Positions 10,690 to 18,914 of a DNA stretch of 64,000 nucleotides are shown one piece after another. The notes under the pieces were generated by a model, which worked only from the letters and a program-made list of their open reading frames with translations, did no database searches and was not told the DNA's origin. Numbering within the stretch: position 1 is the stretch's first letter; the number at the start of each line of letters is the position of its first letter. Origin of the DNA: Solimonas sp. (GTDB lineage: Bacteria; Pseudomonadota; Gammaproteobacteria; Nevskiales; Nevskiaceae); assembly GCA_030149365.1 (NCBI GenBank), contig JASBRP010000014.1, positions 62,001-126,000 of the forward strand, in the 5' to 3' direction. A program made the position numbers and the translations under genes.

Positions 10690-11388
10690 ATGCGACTCAA
10701 CAAGTACATCAGCGAGACCGGCATCAGCTCACGCCGCGAGGCCGACAGCTGGATCGAGGCCGGCCGGGTGCAGGTGAACGGCCAGGTGGCGACGCTGGGC
10801 ACCCAGGTCAACGAGGGCGACGAGGTCCTGGTGGATGGCCGGCCGGTGGGCCGCCGTGCGCAAAAGCACGTCTACATCGCGCTGAACAAGCCGCCGGGCA
10901 TCACCTGCACCACCGAACGCCATGTGCGCGGCAACATCGTGGACTACATCCACCACGAGGAACGCATCTTCCCCATCGGACGCCTGGACAAGGATTCCGA
11001 CGGCCTGATCCTGCTGACCAGCAATGGCGACATCGTCAACGAGATCCTGCGCTCCGAGAACAACCACGAGAAGGAATACGTGGTGGACGTGGACCAGTGG
11101 GTGACCGAGGACTTCCTGCAGGGCATGGGCGGCGGCGTGCCGATCCTGGACCAGGTGACCAAGCCCTGCCGGGTCTGGCAGGCCGGGCCGCGGCGTTTCC
11201 GCATCGTGCTGACCCAGGGCCTGAACCGCCAGATCCGCCGCATGTGCGAACACTTCGGCTACGAGGTGCGGCGGCTGCAGCGGGTGCGGATCATCAACAT
11301 CGAGTTGGGGGAACTGCGGCCCGGGCAGTGGCGGGATCTGACAGCGGACGAACTACGTGAGCTGTTGCCGCAAAGGACGCAGTGGTAG
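10690..11388 (+). CDS. rluF: 23S rRNA pseudouridine synthase RluF-like
   Basis: A 232-residue enzyme of the RsuA/RluB/E/F group. An N-terminal S4 RNA-binding domain (residues 1-60, [20 protein letters not shown]) leads into the catalytic domain with the active-site aspartate in [14 protein letters not shown] (about 97-110). The later motif [20 protein letters not shown] is typical of RluF, which modifies U2604 of 23S rRNA. Assignment to RluF rather than RluB/RluE rests on that motif and the phrase [12 protein letters not shown]. The ATG at 10690 follows directly after a weak purine stretch. Confidence 0.88.
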   Translation: MRLNKYISETGISSRREADSWIEAGRVQVNGQVATLGTQVNEGDEVLVDGRPVGRRAQKHVYIALNKPPGITCTTERHVRGNIVDYIHHEERIFPIGRLDKDSDGLILLTSNGDIVNEILRSENNHEKEYVVDVDQWVTEDFLQGMGGGVPILDQVTKPCRVWQAGPRRFRIVLTQGLNRQIRRMCEHFGYEVRRLQRVRIINIELGELRPGQWRDLTADELRELLPQRTQW

Positions 11389-11420
11389 CGATCGCCTGCC
11401 CGTAGCAGAGCCCTTCGCGG

Positions 11421-11477
11421 TCGCCAGCAAGCTGGCTCCTACAGGTGGAGTTGTTGTAGGAGCCAGCTTGCTGGCGA
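11421..11477. repeat. REP-like perfect 23-bp inverted repeat (family B)
   Basis: Arms at 11421-11443 and 11455-11477 are exact reverse complements; one arm reads TGTAGGAGCCAGCTTGCTGG. The same family occurs at 54514-54567. It lies between the convergent rluF and acyl-CoA dehydrogenase genes. Confidence 0.9.
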
Positions 11478-11493
11478 CACGCTCCGGCGGAAC

Positions 11494-11521
11494 AAAAAGG
11501 CCGCCTTTCGGCGGCCTCTTC
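11494..11521 (-). terminator. Rho-independent terminator after acyl-CoA dehydrogenase
   Basis: The 8-bp stem AGGCCGCC/GGCGGCCT (11498-11505 and 11510-11517) with a four-base loop is followed on the minus strand by TTTTTGTT. It lies just past the stop of the minus-strand dehydrogenase. It may also stop rluF reads less efficiently. Confidence 0.88.
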
Positions 11522-11538
11522 ATTTCACGGCACAGGCC

Positions 11539-13326
11539 TTAGAAGTTGGCGACATCCAGCTCCATCAGCGAAGCCGAGCCGGCGCGCGCCTGCTTGATCA
11601 GCGACGCGGTCTCCGGGTAGAGCTTGGCGAAGTAGAAGCGCGCGGTGGTCAGCTTGGTCTTGTAGAAGGCGTCGCCGCTGTCCTGCTTCTTCACCGCCAC
11701 GCCGGCGGCGTAACACCAGGCAAACGAGAACACCAGGTGGCCAATGATGCGCAGGTAAGGCACGGCGGCCGCGCCGACCTCGTCCGGGTTCTTCATCGCC
11801 TTCTGGCCGATATCCATGGTCAGCTTCTGCACCTCGCCCAGCAGCGCAGTGAGCGGCTCGCTGAATTCCTTCATCGCCGGATTCTCGGCGTGGAACTTGA
11901 CCAGGTCCTGGATCACCTTGCCGAACTTCATCAGCTTGGCGCCACCGTCGGCCAGCACCTTGCGGCCCAGCAGGTCCAGCGCCTGGATGGTGTTGGTGCC
12001 TTCATAGATCATGTTGATGCGCGCGTCGCGCACATGCTGCTCCAGGCCCCACTCGGCAATATAGCCGTGGCCGCCCAGCACCTGCATGGCCAGGGTGGTG
12101 GAGTCATAGCCGTTGTCGGTGATGAAGCCCTTGATCACCGGCGTCAGCAGCGCGACGAGGTCGGCGTTCTCCTTGCGCACCTTTTCATCGGGGTGCTTGT
12201 GCTCCATGTCGATCGCCAGGCCCGCCCAGTAGCTGAAGGCACGCGCGGCTTCGATGTAGGCCTTCTGCGTGAGCAGCATGCGGCGCACGTCGGGGTGCAC
12301 GATGATCGGGTCGGCCGGCTTGTCCTTGGCCTTGGGGCCGGTCAGCGAGCGGCTCTGCAGGCGGTCCTTGGCATAGGCCAGCGAGTTCTGGTAGGCCACT
12401 TCGGCCAGGCCTAGCGACTGCATGCCCACACCCAGGCGCGCGCTGTTCATCATCACGAACATGGCGTTGAGGCCCTTGTTGGGCTCGCCGACGAGGGTGC
12501 CGATGGCGCCGTCGAAGTTCATGACGCAGGTGGCGTTGCCGTGGATGCCCATCTTGTGCTCGATGGAGCCGCACTTGAAGTCGTTGCGCTTGCCCGGGTT
12601 GCCATCGGCGTCCGGGATGAACTTGGGCACGATGAACAGCGAGATGCCCTTGGTGCCCGGAGGCGCATCCGGCAGGCGCGCGAGCACCAGGTGGATGATG
12701 TTCTTGGACATGTCGTGCTCGCCGGCCGAGATGAAGATCTTGGTGCCGGTGACACGGTAGGTGCCGTCACCAACGGGCTCGGCCTTGGTCTTGAGGATGC
12801 CCAGGTCGGTGCCCGCGTGGGACTCGGTGAGGCACATGGTGCCGGTCCACTCGCCGGACACCAGCTTGGGCAGGTAGGTCTGCTTCTGCTCGGGGGTGCC
12901 GAAGGCATGCAGCGCGTTATAGGCGCCGTGCGACAGGCCCGGGTACATGGTCCAGGCCTGGTTGGCGGAGTTCATCATCTCCATGAAGGCGCTGTGCACC
13001 ACGTGCGGCAGGCCCTGGCCGCCGAAGTCCGGGTCCATGCCCAGGGCGCCCCAGCCGGCTTCCACGAACTGGGCGTAGGCTTCCTTGAAGCCGGTGGGCG
13101 TGGTGACCACGCCGTCGCCCTTGTAGGTGCAGCCTTCGCGATCGCCGATCTGGTTGATCGGGTACAGCACCTCGGCGCAGAACTTGCCGCCTTCCTCAAG
13201 GATGGTGTTGATGGTGTCGGCGTCGATGTCGGCGTGCGCCGGCAGCTTCTTGAGTGCGCCGGTGACGTTGAGCATTTCGTGCAGGACGAACTGCATGTCG
13301 CGAAGCGGCGGAGTGTACTGACCCAT
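11539..13326 (-). CDS. Acyl-CoA dehydrogenase, DmdC/long-form FadE type
   Basis: A 595-residue flavoenzyme that introduces the alpha-beta double bond in acyl-CoAs. The N-terminal domain (about 1-160) leads into the FAD-contact stretch MCLTESHAGTDLGILKTKA and then GTKIFISAGEHD. The catalytic glutamate lies in MIYEGTNTIQALDLLGRK (about 430-447). A C-terminal acyl-CoA dehydrogenase-associated domain of about 120 residues ends in TASLIKQARAGSASLMELD. The extra C-terminal domain and length place it with 3-methylmercaptopropionyl-CoA dehydrogenase-like (DmdC) enzymes, whose real substrates are often fatty or aromatic acyl-CoAs. The gene is monocistronic. A second enzyme of the same class is at 60653-62452. 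Confidence 0.9.
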   Translation of the reverse strand: MGQYTPPLRDMQFVLHEMLNVTGALKKLPAHADIDADTINTILEEGGKFCAEVLYPINQIGDREGCTYKGDGVVTTPTGFKEAYAQFVEAGWGALGMDPDFGGQGLPHVVHSAFMEMMNSANQAWTMYPGLSHGAYNALHAFGTPEQKQTYLPKLVSGEWTGTMCLTESHAGTDLGILKTKAEPVGDGTYRVTGTKIFISAGEHDMSKNIIHLVLARLPDAPPGTKGISLFIVPKFIPDADGNPGKRNDFKCGSIEHKMGIHGNATCVMNFDGAIGTLVGEPNKGLNAMFVMMNSARLGVGMQSLGLAEVAYQNSLAYAKDRLQSRSLTGPKAKDKPADPIIVHPDVRRMLLTQKAYIEAARAFSYWAGLAIDMEHKHPDEKVRKENADLVALLTPVIKGFITDNGYDSTTLAMQVLGGHGYIAEWGLEQHVRDARINMIYEGTNTIQALDLLGRKVLADGGAKLMKFGKVIQDLVKFHAENPAMKEFSEPLTALLGEVQKLTMDIGQKAMKNPDEVGAAAVPYLRIIGHLVFSFAWCYAAGVAVKKQDSGDAFYKTKLTTARFYFAKLYPETASLIKQARAGSASLMELDVANF

Positions 13327-13484
13327 GAACGGTCTCCAGGTAGGAAGTGAAAGGAATAAGCCCGAATTTGAGGGCCGTACTCTACCGTATGTTGGTCCCG
13401 AAGCCCATGCCTGGGCTGGTTTTTCTTACCCTGGATGGACGCCGACCCGCAAGTTCGCATCGATGACGCTTGCCCCAACGCAAA

Positions 13485-13550
13485 TGGGAGCGGCTTCAGC
13501 GGCGATCTCCTGCCAAAAGGCCTGGAAGATCGCCACCGAAGCCGCTCCCA
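13485..13550. repeat. REP-like inverted repeat (family C)
   Basis: Arms TGGGAGCGGCTTC...GGCGATCT and AGATCGCC...GAAGCCGCTCCCA face each other around an 18-bp loop. It lies between deaD (3' side) and the upstream region of the acyl-CoA dehydrogenase. It could act as a terminator for the minus-strand helicase gene, but there is no T run. Confidence 0.75.
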
Positions 13551-13569
13551 TGGGAGGGCTACGTACGGC

Positions 13570-15642
13570 TTAGTAGCGCGGCTTCTTCGGCCCGCGCGGC
13601 TCGGGCTTGCCGCCGCCGTGGCTGAAGCCACCCTGCCCGCGAGGGCCGGACTTGCCGTGGCTGATGCGCTGCCCGCCGGTGGCGACGCGCGGCGTCATCG
13701 GCTTGCTCAGGCCCATGGGCTTGGCCGGCTTCTTTGCCGGGGTGGAGTACGGCAGCTCCGGCGTGTCGCCGGCGCGGCTGATGCGCAGCTGCTGGCCGCA
13801 GACCCAGGTCTTCTGCAGGTCGCGGAACACATCCTTGGGCATGCCTTGCGGCAGGTCCACGAAGCTGTGGTCCTCGCGGATGTCGATGCGGCCGATGTAC
13901 TCGCTGTCCAGGCCGGCCTCGTTGGCGATGGCGCCGACGATGTTGCCCGGCTGCACGCCGTGGGTGTGGCCCACCTCGATGCGGAAGGTCTCGGTCGGCT
14001 CGTCGTTGTTCTTTTCGCGGCGCTGGCGCTCCGGGCGCTCGGCGCGCGGCTCGACACGCTCGGGACGTTCGGCGCGCTCCGGGCGGGATTCGATACGTTC
14101 GGCGCGCTCGGCGCGTTCAGGGCGCTCGACGCGCACCGGCTTCTCGAAGCGCTCGGCGCGGGCCGGAGTCTCGACCGGCTCGGCGCGGGCGGAGTGCTCT
14201 GGACGCTCGAAGCGTTCGGCGCGCACCGGGCGCTCCGGCGCGGCGTAGTCACGGCGCTCGGGGCGACGCTCTTCGCGGAAATCCCGGGCGGCCGGACGCG
14301 CCGGCGCCGACGGCGCGGCGGAGGCCGTCACCAGCAGCGGCGTGTTGCCCTGCACCAGGCGCGCCAGCGCGGCGGCGATCTCCACGGCCGGCACGTTCTG
14401 CTCGCGCTCCACCGCTTCGATCAGCTCGCGGAACATGTCCAGGCCGTCGCCGCCCAGGGCGTCGACGATGCGCTGCTTGAAGCGGCCGATGCGCTGGTCG
14501 TTGACCGCGTCGGTGCTGGGCAGGTCCATGCGCTGGATCGACTGGCGCGTGGCCCGCTCGATGGCCTGCAGCAGGTGGCGCTCGCGCGGCGCCACGAACA
14601 GGATCGCGTCGCCGCTGCGACCCGCGCGGCCGGTGCGGCCGATGCGGTGCACGTAGGACTCGGTGTCGGTCGGGATGTCGTAGTTGACGACGTGGCTGAT
14701 GCGCTCCACGTCCAGGCCGCGGGCGGCGACGTCGGTGGCCACCACGATGTCGACGCTGCCGTCCTTGAGCTTCTGCACGATGCGCTCGCGGTCTCGCTGG
14801 GCGATGTCGCCGTTGAGCGCCACGGCGGAGAAGCCGCGTGCCGACAGCTTGTCGGCCAGGTCGGCGGTCTCGTTCTTGGTGCGGGCGAAGATGATCATGC
14901 CCTCGAAGCTTTCCACCTCGAGGATGCGCGTCAGCGCGTCCAGCTTGTGCATGCCGCTGACCATCCAGTACCGCTGGCGGATGTTGGTGGCGGTGGTGGT
15001 CTTGGCCTTGATGGTGATCTCGGCCGGGTTCTTGAGGTAGGTCTGCGCGATGCGGCGGATCTGCGGCGGCATCGTGGCGGAGAACAGCGCCACCTGGCGG
15101 CTTTCCGGGGTCTGCTGCAGGATCTTCTCGACATCGTCGATGAAGCCCATGCGCAGCATCTCGTCGGCCTCGTCCAGCACCAGGTAGCGCAGCGCGTCTA
15201 ACTTGAGCGTGCCCTTCTCGATGTGGTCGATCACGCGGCCCGGCGTGCCGACGATGACCTGCACGCCACGGCGCAGGCCGGCCAGCTGCGGGCCGTAGCT
15301 CTGGCCACCGTAGATCGGCAGTACCTGGAAGCCGTGGATGTGCGAGGCGTACTTCTGGAAGGCCTCGGCGACCTGGATCGCCAGTTCGCGCGTCGGCGCC
15401 AGCACCAGCACCTGCGGCTTCTTCTGGCTCTCGTCCAGGCGCGACAGCGCCGGCAGCGCGAAGGCGGCGGTCTTGCCGGTGCCGGTCTGGGCCTGGCCCA
15501 GCACGTCACGGCCGGCCAGCAGCTCGGGAATGGTGGCGGCCTGGATCGGCGAGGGCGACTCGTAGCCCACCTCGGTCAGCGCCTGCAGCACAGGCGCGCT
15601 CAGGCCGAGGTCGGCAAAATGGATGGTGGACTCGTCGGACAT
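13570..15642 (-). CDS. deaD: DEAD-box ATP-dependent RNA helicase, DeaD/CsdA type
   Basis: A 690-residue helicase. The core shows the Q-motif (SPIQAATIPELL), Walker A AQTGTGKT (about 50), DEAD (LVLDEADEMLRMGF, about 160), SAT (LFSATMPPQ) and HRIGRTGRAGRSG (about 320). After the core, residues about 455-550 are a highly charged Arg/Glu/Pro segment built from RPERAERPER-like units. A DbpA-type RNA-binding domain follows (ETFRIEVGHTHGVQPGNIVG, about 560-635), then a basic GPRGQGGFSHGGGKPEPRG tail. This is the cold-shock/ribosome-assembly helicase architecture. The start MSDESTIHFADLGLS at 15642 was preferred over an in-frame ATG 28 codons upstream because the Q-motif lead then has normal length. 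Confidence 0.95.
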   Translation of the reverse strand: MSDESTIHFADLGLSAPVLQALTEVGYESPSPIQAATIPELLAGRDVLGQAQTGTGKTAAFALPALSRLDESQKKPQVLVLAPTRELAIQVAEAFQKYASHIHGFQVLPIYGGQSYGPQLAGLRRGVQVIVGTPGRVIDHIEKGTLKLDALRYLVLDEADEMLRMGFIDDVEKILQQTPESRQVALFSATMPPQIRRIAQTYLKNPAEITIKAKTTTATNIRQRYWMVSGMHKLDALTRILEVESFEGMIIFARTKNETADLADKLSARGFSAVALNGDIAQRDRERIVQKLKDGSVDIVVATDVAARGLDVERISHVVNYDIPTDTESYVHRIGRTGRAGRSGDAILFVAPRERHLLQAIERATRQSIQRMDLPSTDAVNDQRIGRFKQRIVDALGGDGLDMFRELIEAVEREQNVPAVEIAAALARLVQGNTPLLVTASAAPSAPARPAARDFREERRPERRDYAAPERPVRAERFERPEHSARAEPVETPARAERFEKPVRVERPERAERAERIESRPERAERPERVEPRAERPERQRREKNNDEPTETFRIEVGHTHGVQPGNIVGAIANEAGLDSEYIGRIDIREDHSFVDLPQGMPKDVFRDLQKTWVCGQQLRISRAGDTPELPYSTPAKKPAKPMGLSKPMTPRVATGGQRISHGKSGPRGQGGFSHGGGKPEPRGPKKPRY

Positions 15643-15958
15643 GGGGTACCCCTCGGGCGTCAGAAATGGGCTCTGAACGGCGACCGACCGCAGCGCAGAG
15701 TGCGCTGTCGGCATGCAGGCCGGCAACGCGGAAAAGTCTCGGCCTCAAGGGCAGAAGGCTTTTCCTCATGAAGGCGTCTTTGCGCCTTCGAAAGCCGGGG
15801 ACCCAGGGGCTGCTCGATAAAAAAACCGCCGCAAATCATGCAGCAGTGCACACATCTTAACCGATTCCCGAGGCAATTGCTGCACAGCAGCAAAATATCT
15901 ACAGGGCCATCCAATTAGTTGCATTGCATATAATCATCTTTAGTGATTATATTTGGCG
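15643..15958. other. Intergenic region between divergent deaD and marR
   Basis: A 316-bp gap. The deaD-proximal 240 bp could be a long 5' leader, as known for cold-shock deaD mRNAs; no defined fold was recognised. The AT-richer part (about 15850-15958) holds the marR promoter and palindrome described separately. No small ORF with a convincing ribosome site was seen. Confidence 0.5.
15929..15949 (+). promoter_or_regulatory. marR promoter with overlapping palindrome (candidate MarR operator)
   Basis: A perfect -10 hexamer TATAAT (15929-15934) overlaps the inverted repeat TAATCA-N7-TGATTA (15931-15936 and 15944-15949), which ends 9 bp before the marR ATG. The -35 region is weak. A MarR dimer bound here would block its own operon, the usual arrangement for marR-emrAB loci. 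Binding is inferred. Confidence 0.7.
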
Positions 15959-16465
15959 ATGAGCGCACCATCCCCCGCCCCTTGTCCCTTGTTCAGCGAC
16001 CTGCTGCCCGCCGAGTTCAAGGGCAACCTCAGCTTCCTGCTGGCCCGGACCCGGCAGGACCTGGCCGAGGAAATGGATGCCGTCTTCGCCGATGACGGGC
16101 TGGGCATCCGCCACTACGCCATCCTGAGCCTGCTGTTCCGCAAGGGCGGCCTGCGCCAGACCGATATCGCCGCGGTCATGAGCCTGGACCGCACCACCAC
16201 GATGAAAGTGGTGGACGAGCTGGAAAGGCGGGGCCTGCTGCAGCGCAGCCGTAGCAGCGAGGACCGCCGGGCCAATGCCATCGACCTGACCGACGCCGGA
16301 CGCGCCTGGCGCGAGCGCTACATGACCGGTGTGCTGGAGCAGGAGCAGCGTTTCCTCTCCTCGCTGAGTCCCGGTGAACGCACGCTGCTGCAGGAACTGC
16401 TGCTCAAGCTGGTGGCTGGTGTGCACCAGCGAAGAAATCCGGATACGGGACCCGAATACTCATGA
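15959..16465 (+). CDS. MarR-family transcriptional regulator of efflux operon
   Basis: A 168-residue winged-helix repressor. The MarR domain covers about 25-150: LSLLFRKGGLRQTDIAAVMS is the helix-turn-helix entry, LDRTTTMKVVDELERRGLLQ the recognition helix, and RSSEDRRANAIDLTDAGRA the beta wing. It is the first gene of an efflux operon and its stop codon overlaps the next start by 4 nt (ATGA), so it probably responds to a pump substrate and represses the whole operon. The ATG at 15959 was chosen; an in-frame TTG six bases upstream is less likely. Confidence 0.92.
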   Translation: MSAPSPAPCPLFSDLLPAEFKGNLSFLLARTRQDLAEEMDAVFADDGLGIRHYAILSLLFRKGGLRQTDIAAVMSLDRTTTMKVVDELERRGLLQRSRSSEDRRANAIDLTDAGRAWRERYMTGVLEQEQRFLSSLSPGERTLLQELLLKLVAGVHQRRNPDTGPEYS

Positions 16466-17787
16466 AGGCTGAGCTTCCCTATTGGCGCATCGGCGCGGCC
16501 CTGGTCGCTGCAGCGCTGCTGGCATCACCGGCCATGGCGCAGGACAGCGCCCCGCTGACGCTGCCCGCATTGGTCAAGCGCGCCCTGGAGTTGTCGCCGC
16601 CGCAACGGATCGCGGAGGCGTCCGTGGGCCTGGCCGAGTCGCAGCGCGACAACGCGCGCGCCAGCCTGCTGCCGCAGCTCGGCGCGGCCGTTTCGCAGAC
16701 GCGGCAGACCACCAACCCGGCAACCCTGGGTTTCGAGTTTCCGGGGCTGCCTTCGCTGATCGGGCCTTATTCGGTGTTCGACGCACGCCTGAAGCTGTCG
16801 CAGGCGGTGCTGGACTTTGCCCGGCACAGCGAACTGGCCGGCGCCGGCTTCGCCGTGGAAGCCGCCCGGGCTCAGGCGGAACAGAGCCGCGAGCAGATCG
16901 CCGCACAGGTGGCGCTGAGCTACATCCAGGTGCTGGCCGGGGAGCAGGCGGTGGAAGCAGCCCGCGCCGACCTGGTGCTGGCCGAGGACCTGCTGACCCT
17001 GGCTCGCGACCAGCGCGAGGCCGGCGTGGCCTCGGGCGTGGACGTGGCCCGCGCGCAGACCGCCGTGGCGCAGGATCGCTACGCGCTGTCGGAGGCCGAG
17101 ACCGCCATCGCCCGCTCGCGCCTGCAGCTGCAGCGTGCCGCGGTGCTGCCGATGGATGCGCCACTGCAACTCGGCGGGCACCTGCAGGTTTCGGACGCGG
17201 CAGTGCCCGGTGCCGCGCAGGCACTGGAGGAAGCCAGGGCGCACCGCGCCGAGCTCGCGGCGATCGACGCCGCGCTGAAGCAGGCCGACGCCGAGTTGCA
17301 TGCCGCGCAACGGCGGCACTGGCCGACGCTCGCGCTGTTCGCCGACTACGGCCAGTCCTCCAGGACGCCGGTGCGCGCCGAGGAGGACACCTATCGCTAC
17401 GGCGCCAGCCTGGAGCTGCCGATCTACAGCGGCGGCGCGCTGCGTGCCGGCGAGGACGCGGCCCGGCTGAAACTGGAACAGCAGCGCGAGCGCGCCGAGG
17501 ACCTGCGCCAGCAGGTGGAACAGGACGTGCGCCTGGCCCTGGCCACGGTGCAGAACACCGCGGAGCAGGTGAAGGCCGCCACCGCCACACGCGACCTGGC
17601 CGGCCGCGAGCTGGAGCTGGCGCGCGACCGCTTCCTCAACGGTGTGGCCAATAACGTGGACGTGGTCAGCGCGCAGGCCAGCCTGACGCGCGCGCGCAGC
17701 CAGCACATCGCCGCGCTGGCCGCCTACCAGCAGGCACGCGTCAACCTGGCGGCGGCGCAGGGCCGCGGCCAGGCCTTCGAACTCTGA
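16462..17787 (+). CDS. Outer-membrane efflux channel, TolC/OprM type
   Basis: A 441-residue outer-membrane factor with signal peptide (residues 1-27, ending PAMAQ). Two OEP repeats follow: the first runs from LTLPALVKRALELSPPQRIA, and the second from about residue 240. Both have long amphipathic helices with Ala/Glu/Gln-rich coiled-coil character. Conserved features include LSQAVLDFAR and the C-terminal RDRFLNGVANNVDVVSAQ and YQQARVNLAAAQG. There is no lipobox, so it is TolC-like rather than an OprM lipoprotein. It forms the exit duct for the EmrAB-type pump encoded downstream. Confidence 0.92.
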   Translation: MKAELPYWRIGAALVAAALLASPAMAQDSAPLTLPALVKRALELSPPQRIAEASVGLAESQRDNARASLLPQLGAAVSQTRQTTNPATLGFEFPGLPSLIGPYSVFDARLKLSQAVLDFARHSELAGAGFAVEAARAQAEQSREQIAAQVALSYIQVLAGEQAVEAARADLVLAEDLLTLARDQREAGVASGVDVARAQTAVAQDRYALSEAETAIARSRLQLQRAAVLPMDAPLQLGGHLQVSDAAVPGAAQALEEARAHRAELAAIDAALKQADAELHAAQRRHWPTLALFADYGQSSRTPVRAEEDTYRYGASLELPIYSGGALRAGEDAARLKLEQQRERAEDLRQQVEQDVRLALATVQNTAEQVKAATATRDLAGRELELARDRFLNGVANNVDVVSAQASLTRARSQHIAALAAYQQARVNLAAAQGRGQAFEL

Positions 17788-17804
17788 AGCGGTACGACTC
17801 CCCG

Positions 17805-18914
17805 ATGAATACGATCCCGACTCCCTCCCCTGCCCCCAAGGAAGGCGGCCGACGCCGCGGCGTTCTGCTGGCCGTGCTGGTCACCGCCGTGCTCGGCATG
17901 GGTGGCTGGTGGTGGCACTCGCGCAGCTACGAGACCACCGACGACGCTTTCCTGGAAGCCGATGTGACGATGGTGGCGCCGCGGGTTGCCGGCACGGTGG
18001 TGGCGGTGCACGTGGAGGACAACCAGCAGGTCAAGGCCGGCCAGCCGCTGTTCGAGCTGGACCCGGCGGACTACGAGGCTCGCTTGCGCCAGGCCGAAGC
18101 CAACCTCGCCGCCGCACAGGCGCAGGCACGCTCGGCTCAGGCCGACCTCACCATGACCAACACCAGCGCTCCGGCCAACGTGGCACAGGCGCAGGCGGCG
18201 GTGCGCGCGGCACGTGCCCAGGCGGAGCGCGCACGGTCCGACGCGCGGCGCTACGAGTCGCTCTACGCCAAGGATGAAATCTCCGCGCAGGCGCTGGACC
18301 AGGCCCGCAGCACGGCACGCGCGCTGCAGGCGCAGGCCGAGCAGGCCACGGCGCAACTGGCCATGACCCAGACGGCGCCGCAACAGACCGCCGCCAAGGA
18401 GGCGCAGCTGGCCAGCGCCGAGGCCGCGGTGGCACAGGCACAGGCGGCGCTGGACCTGGCGAAGCTGCAGCGCTCCTACACCCGCGTGGTCGCGTCCGCC
18501 GACGGGCACATCACGCGCAAGAACCTGCAGCCCGGCTCGCAGATCGCGGCGGGCAGCCCGGTGATGGCGCTGGTGGGCACGCAAACCTGGGTGGTGGCCA
18601 ACTTCAAGGAAACCCAGCTGCAGCACATGCGCGTGGGCCAGCCGGTGAGCGTGGAGATCGACGCCTACCCCGGCCGCGACTTCCCCGCGCATGTGCACAG
18701 CCTGCAGGCCGGCACCGGCTCGGCCTTCGCCCTGCTGCCACCGGAGAATGCCACCGGCAACTTCGTGAAGGTGGTGCAGCGCGTGCCGGTGAAGCTGGTC
18801 TTCGACACCGCACCGGAAGCAGCCTTGCACCTGGTGCCCGGCATGTCGGTGCGGCCGCGTGTGGATATCTCCGACGACGCCCACGGCGCCGCGCTGCAGG
18901 CCGCCGCGCGGTGA
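17805..18914 (+). CDS. emrA: HlyD/EmrA-type membrane fusion protein
   Basis: A 369-residue periplasmic adaptor. One transmembrane helix (about 20-42, LLAVLVTAVLGMGGWWW) anchors it in the inner membrane. The lipoyl half-motifs flank a long Ala/Gln-rich coiled coil (about 85-215): VAGTVVAVHVEDNQQVKAGQ before it and RVVASADGHITRKNLQPGSQ after it. The beta-barrel domain includes VVANFKETQLQHMRVGQPV, a hallmark of EmrA. Its stop overlaps the GTG start of the emrB-like gene. It bridges the MFS pump to the outer-membrane channel. Confidence 0.93.
   Translation: MNTIPTPSPAPKEGGRRRGVLLAVLVTAVLGMGGWWWHSRSYETTDDAFLEADVTMVAPRVAGTVVAVHVEDNQQVKAGQPLFELDPADYEARLRQAEANLAAAQAQARSAQADLTMTNTSAPANVAQAQAAVRAARAQAERARSDARRYESLYAKDEISAQALDQARSTARALQAQAEQATAQLAMTQTAPQQTAAKEAQLASAEAAVAQAQAALDLAKLQRSYTRVVASADGHITRKNLQPGSQIAAGSPVMALVGTQTWVVANFKETQLQHMRVGQPVSVEIDAYPGRDFPAHVHSLQAGTGSAFALLPPENATGNFVKVVQRVPVKLVFDTAPEAALHLVPGMSVRPRVDISDDAHGAALQAAAR

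Noticed and set aside
14010..14280. Tandem-repeat-like DNA in deaD
   Set aside because: It encodes the Arg/Glu/Pro-rich linker common in DeaD-type helicases; it is in frame and not a separate repeat element.
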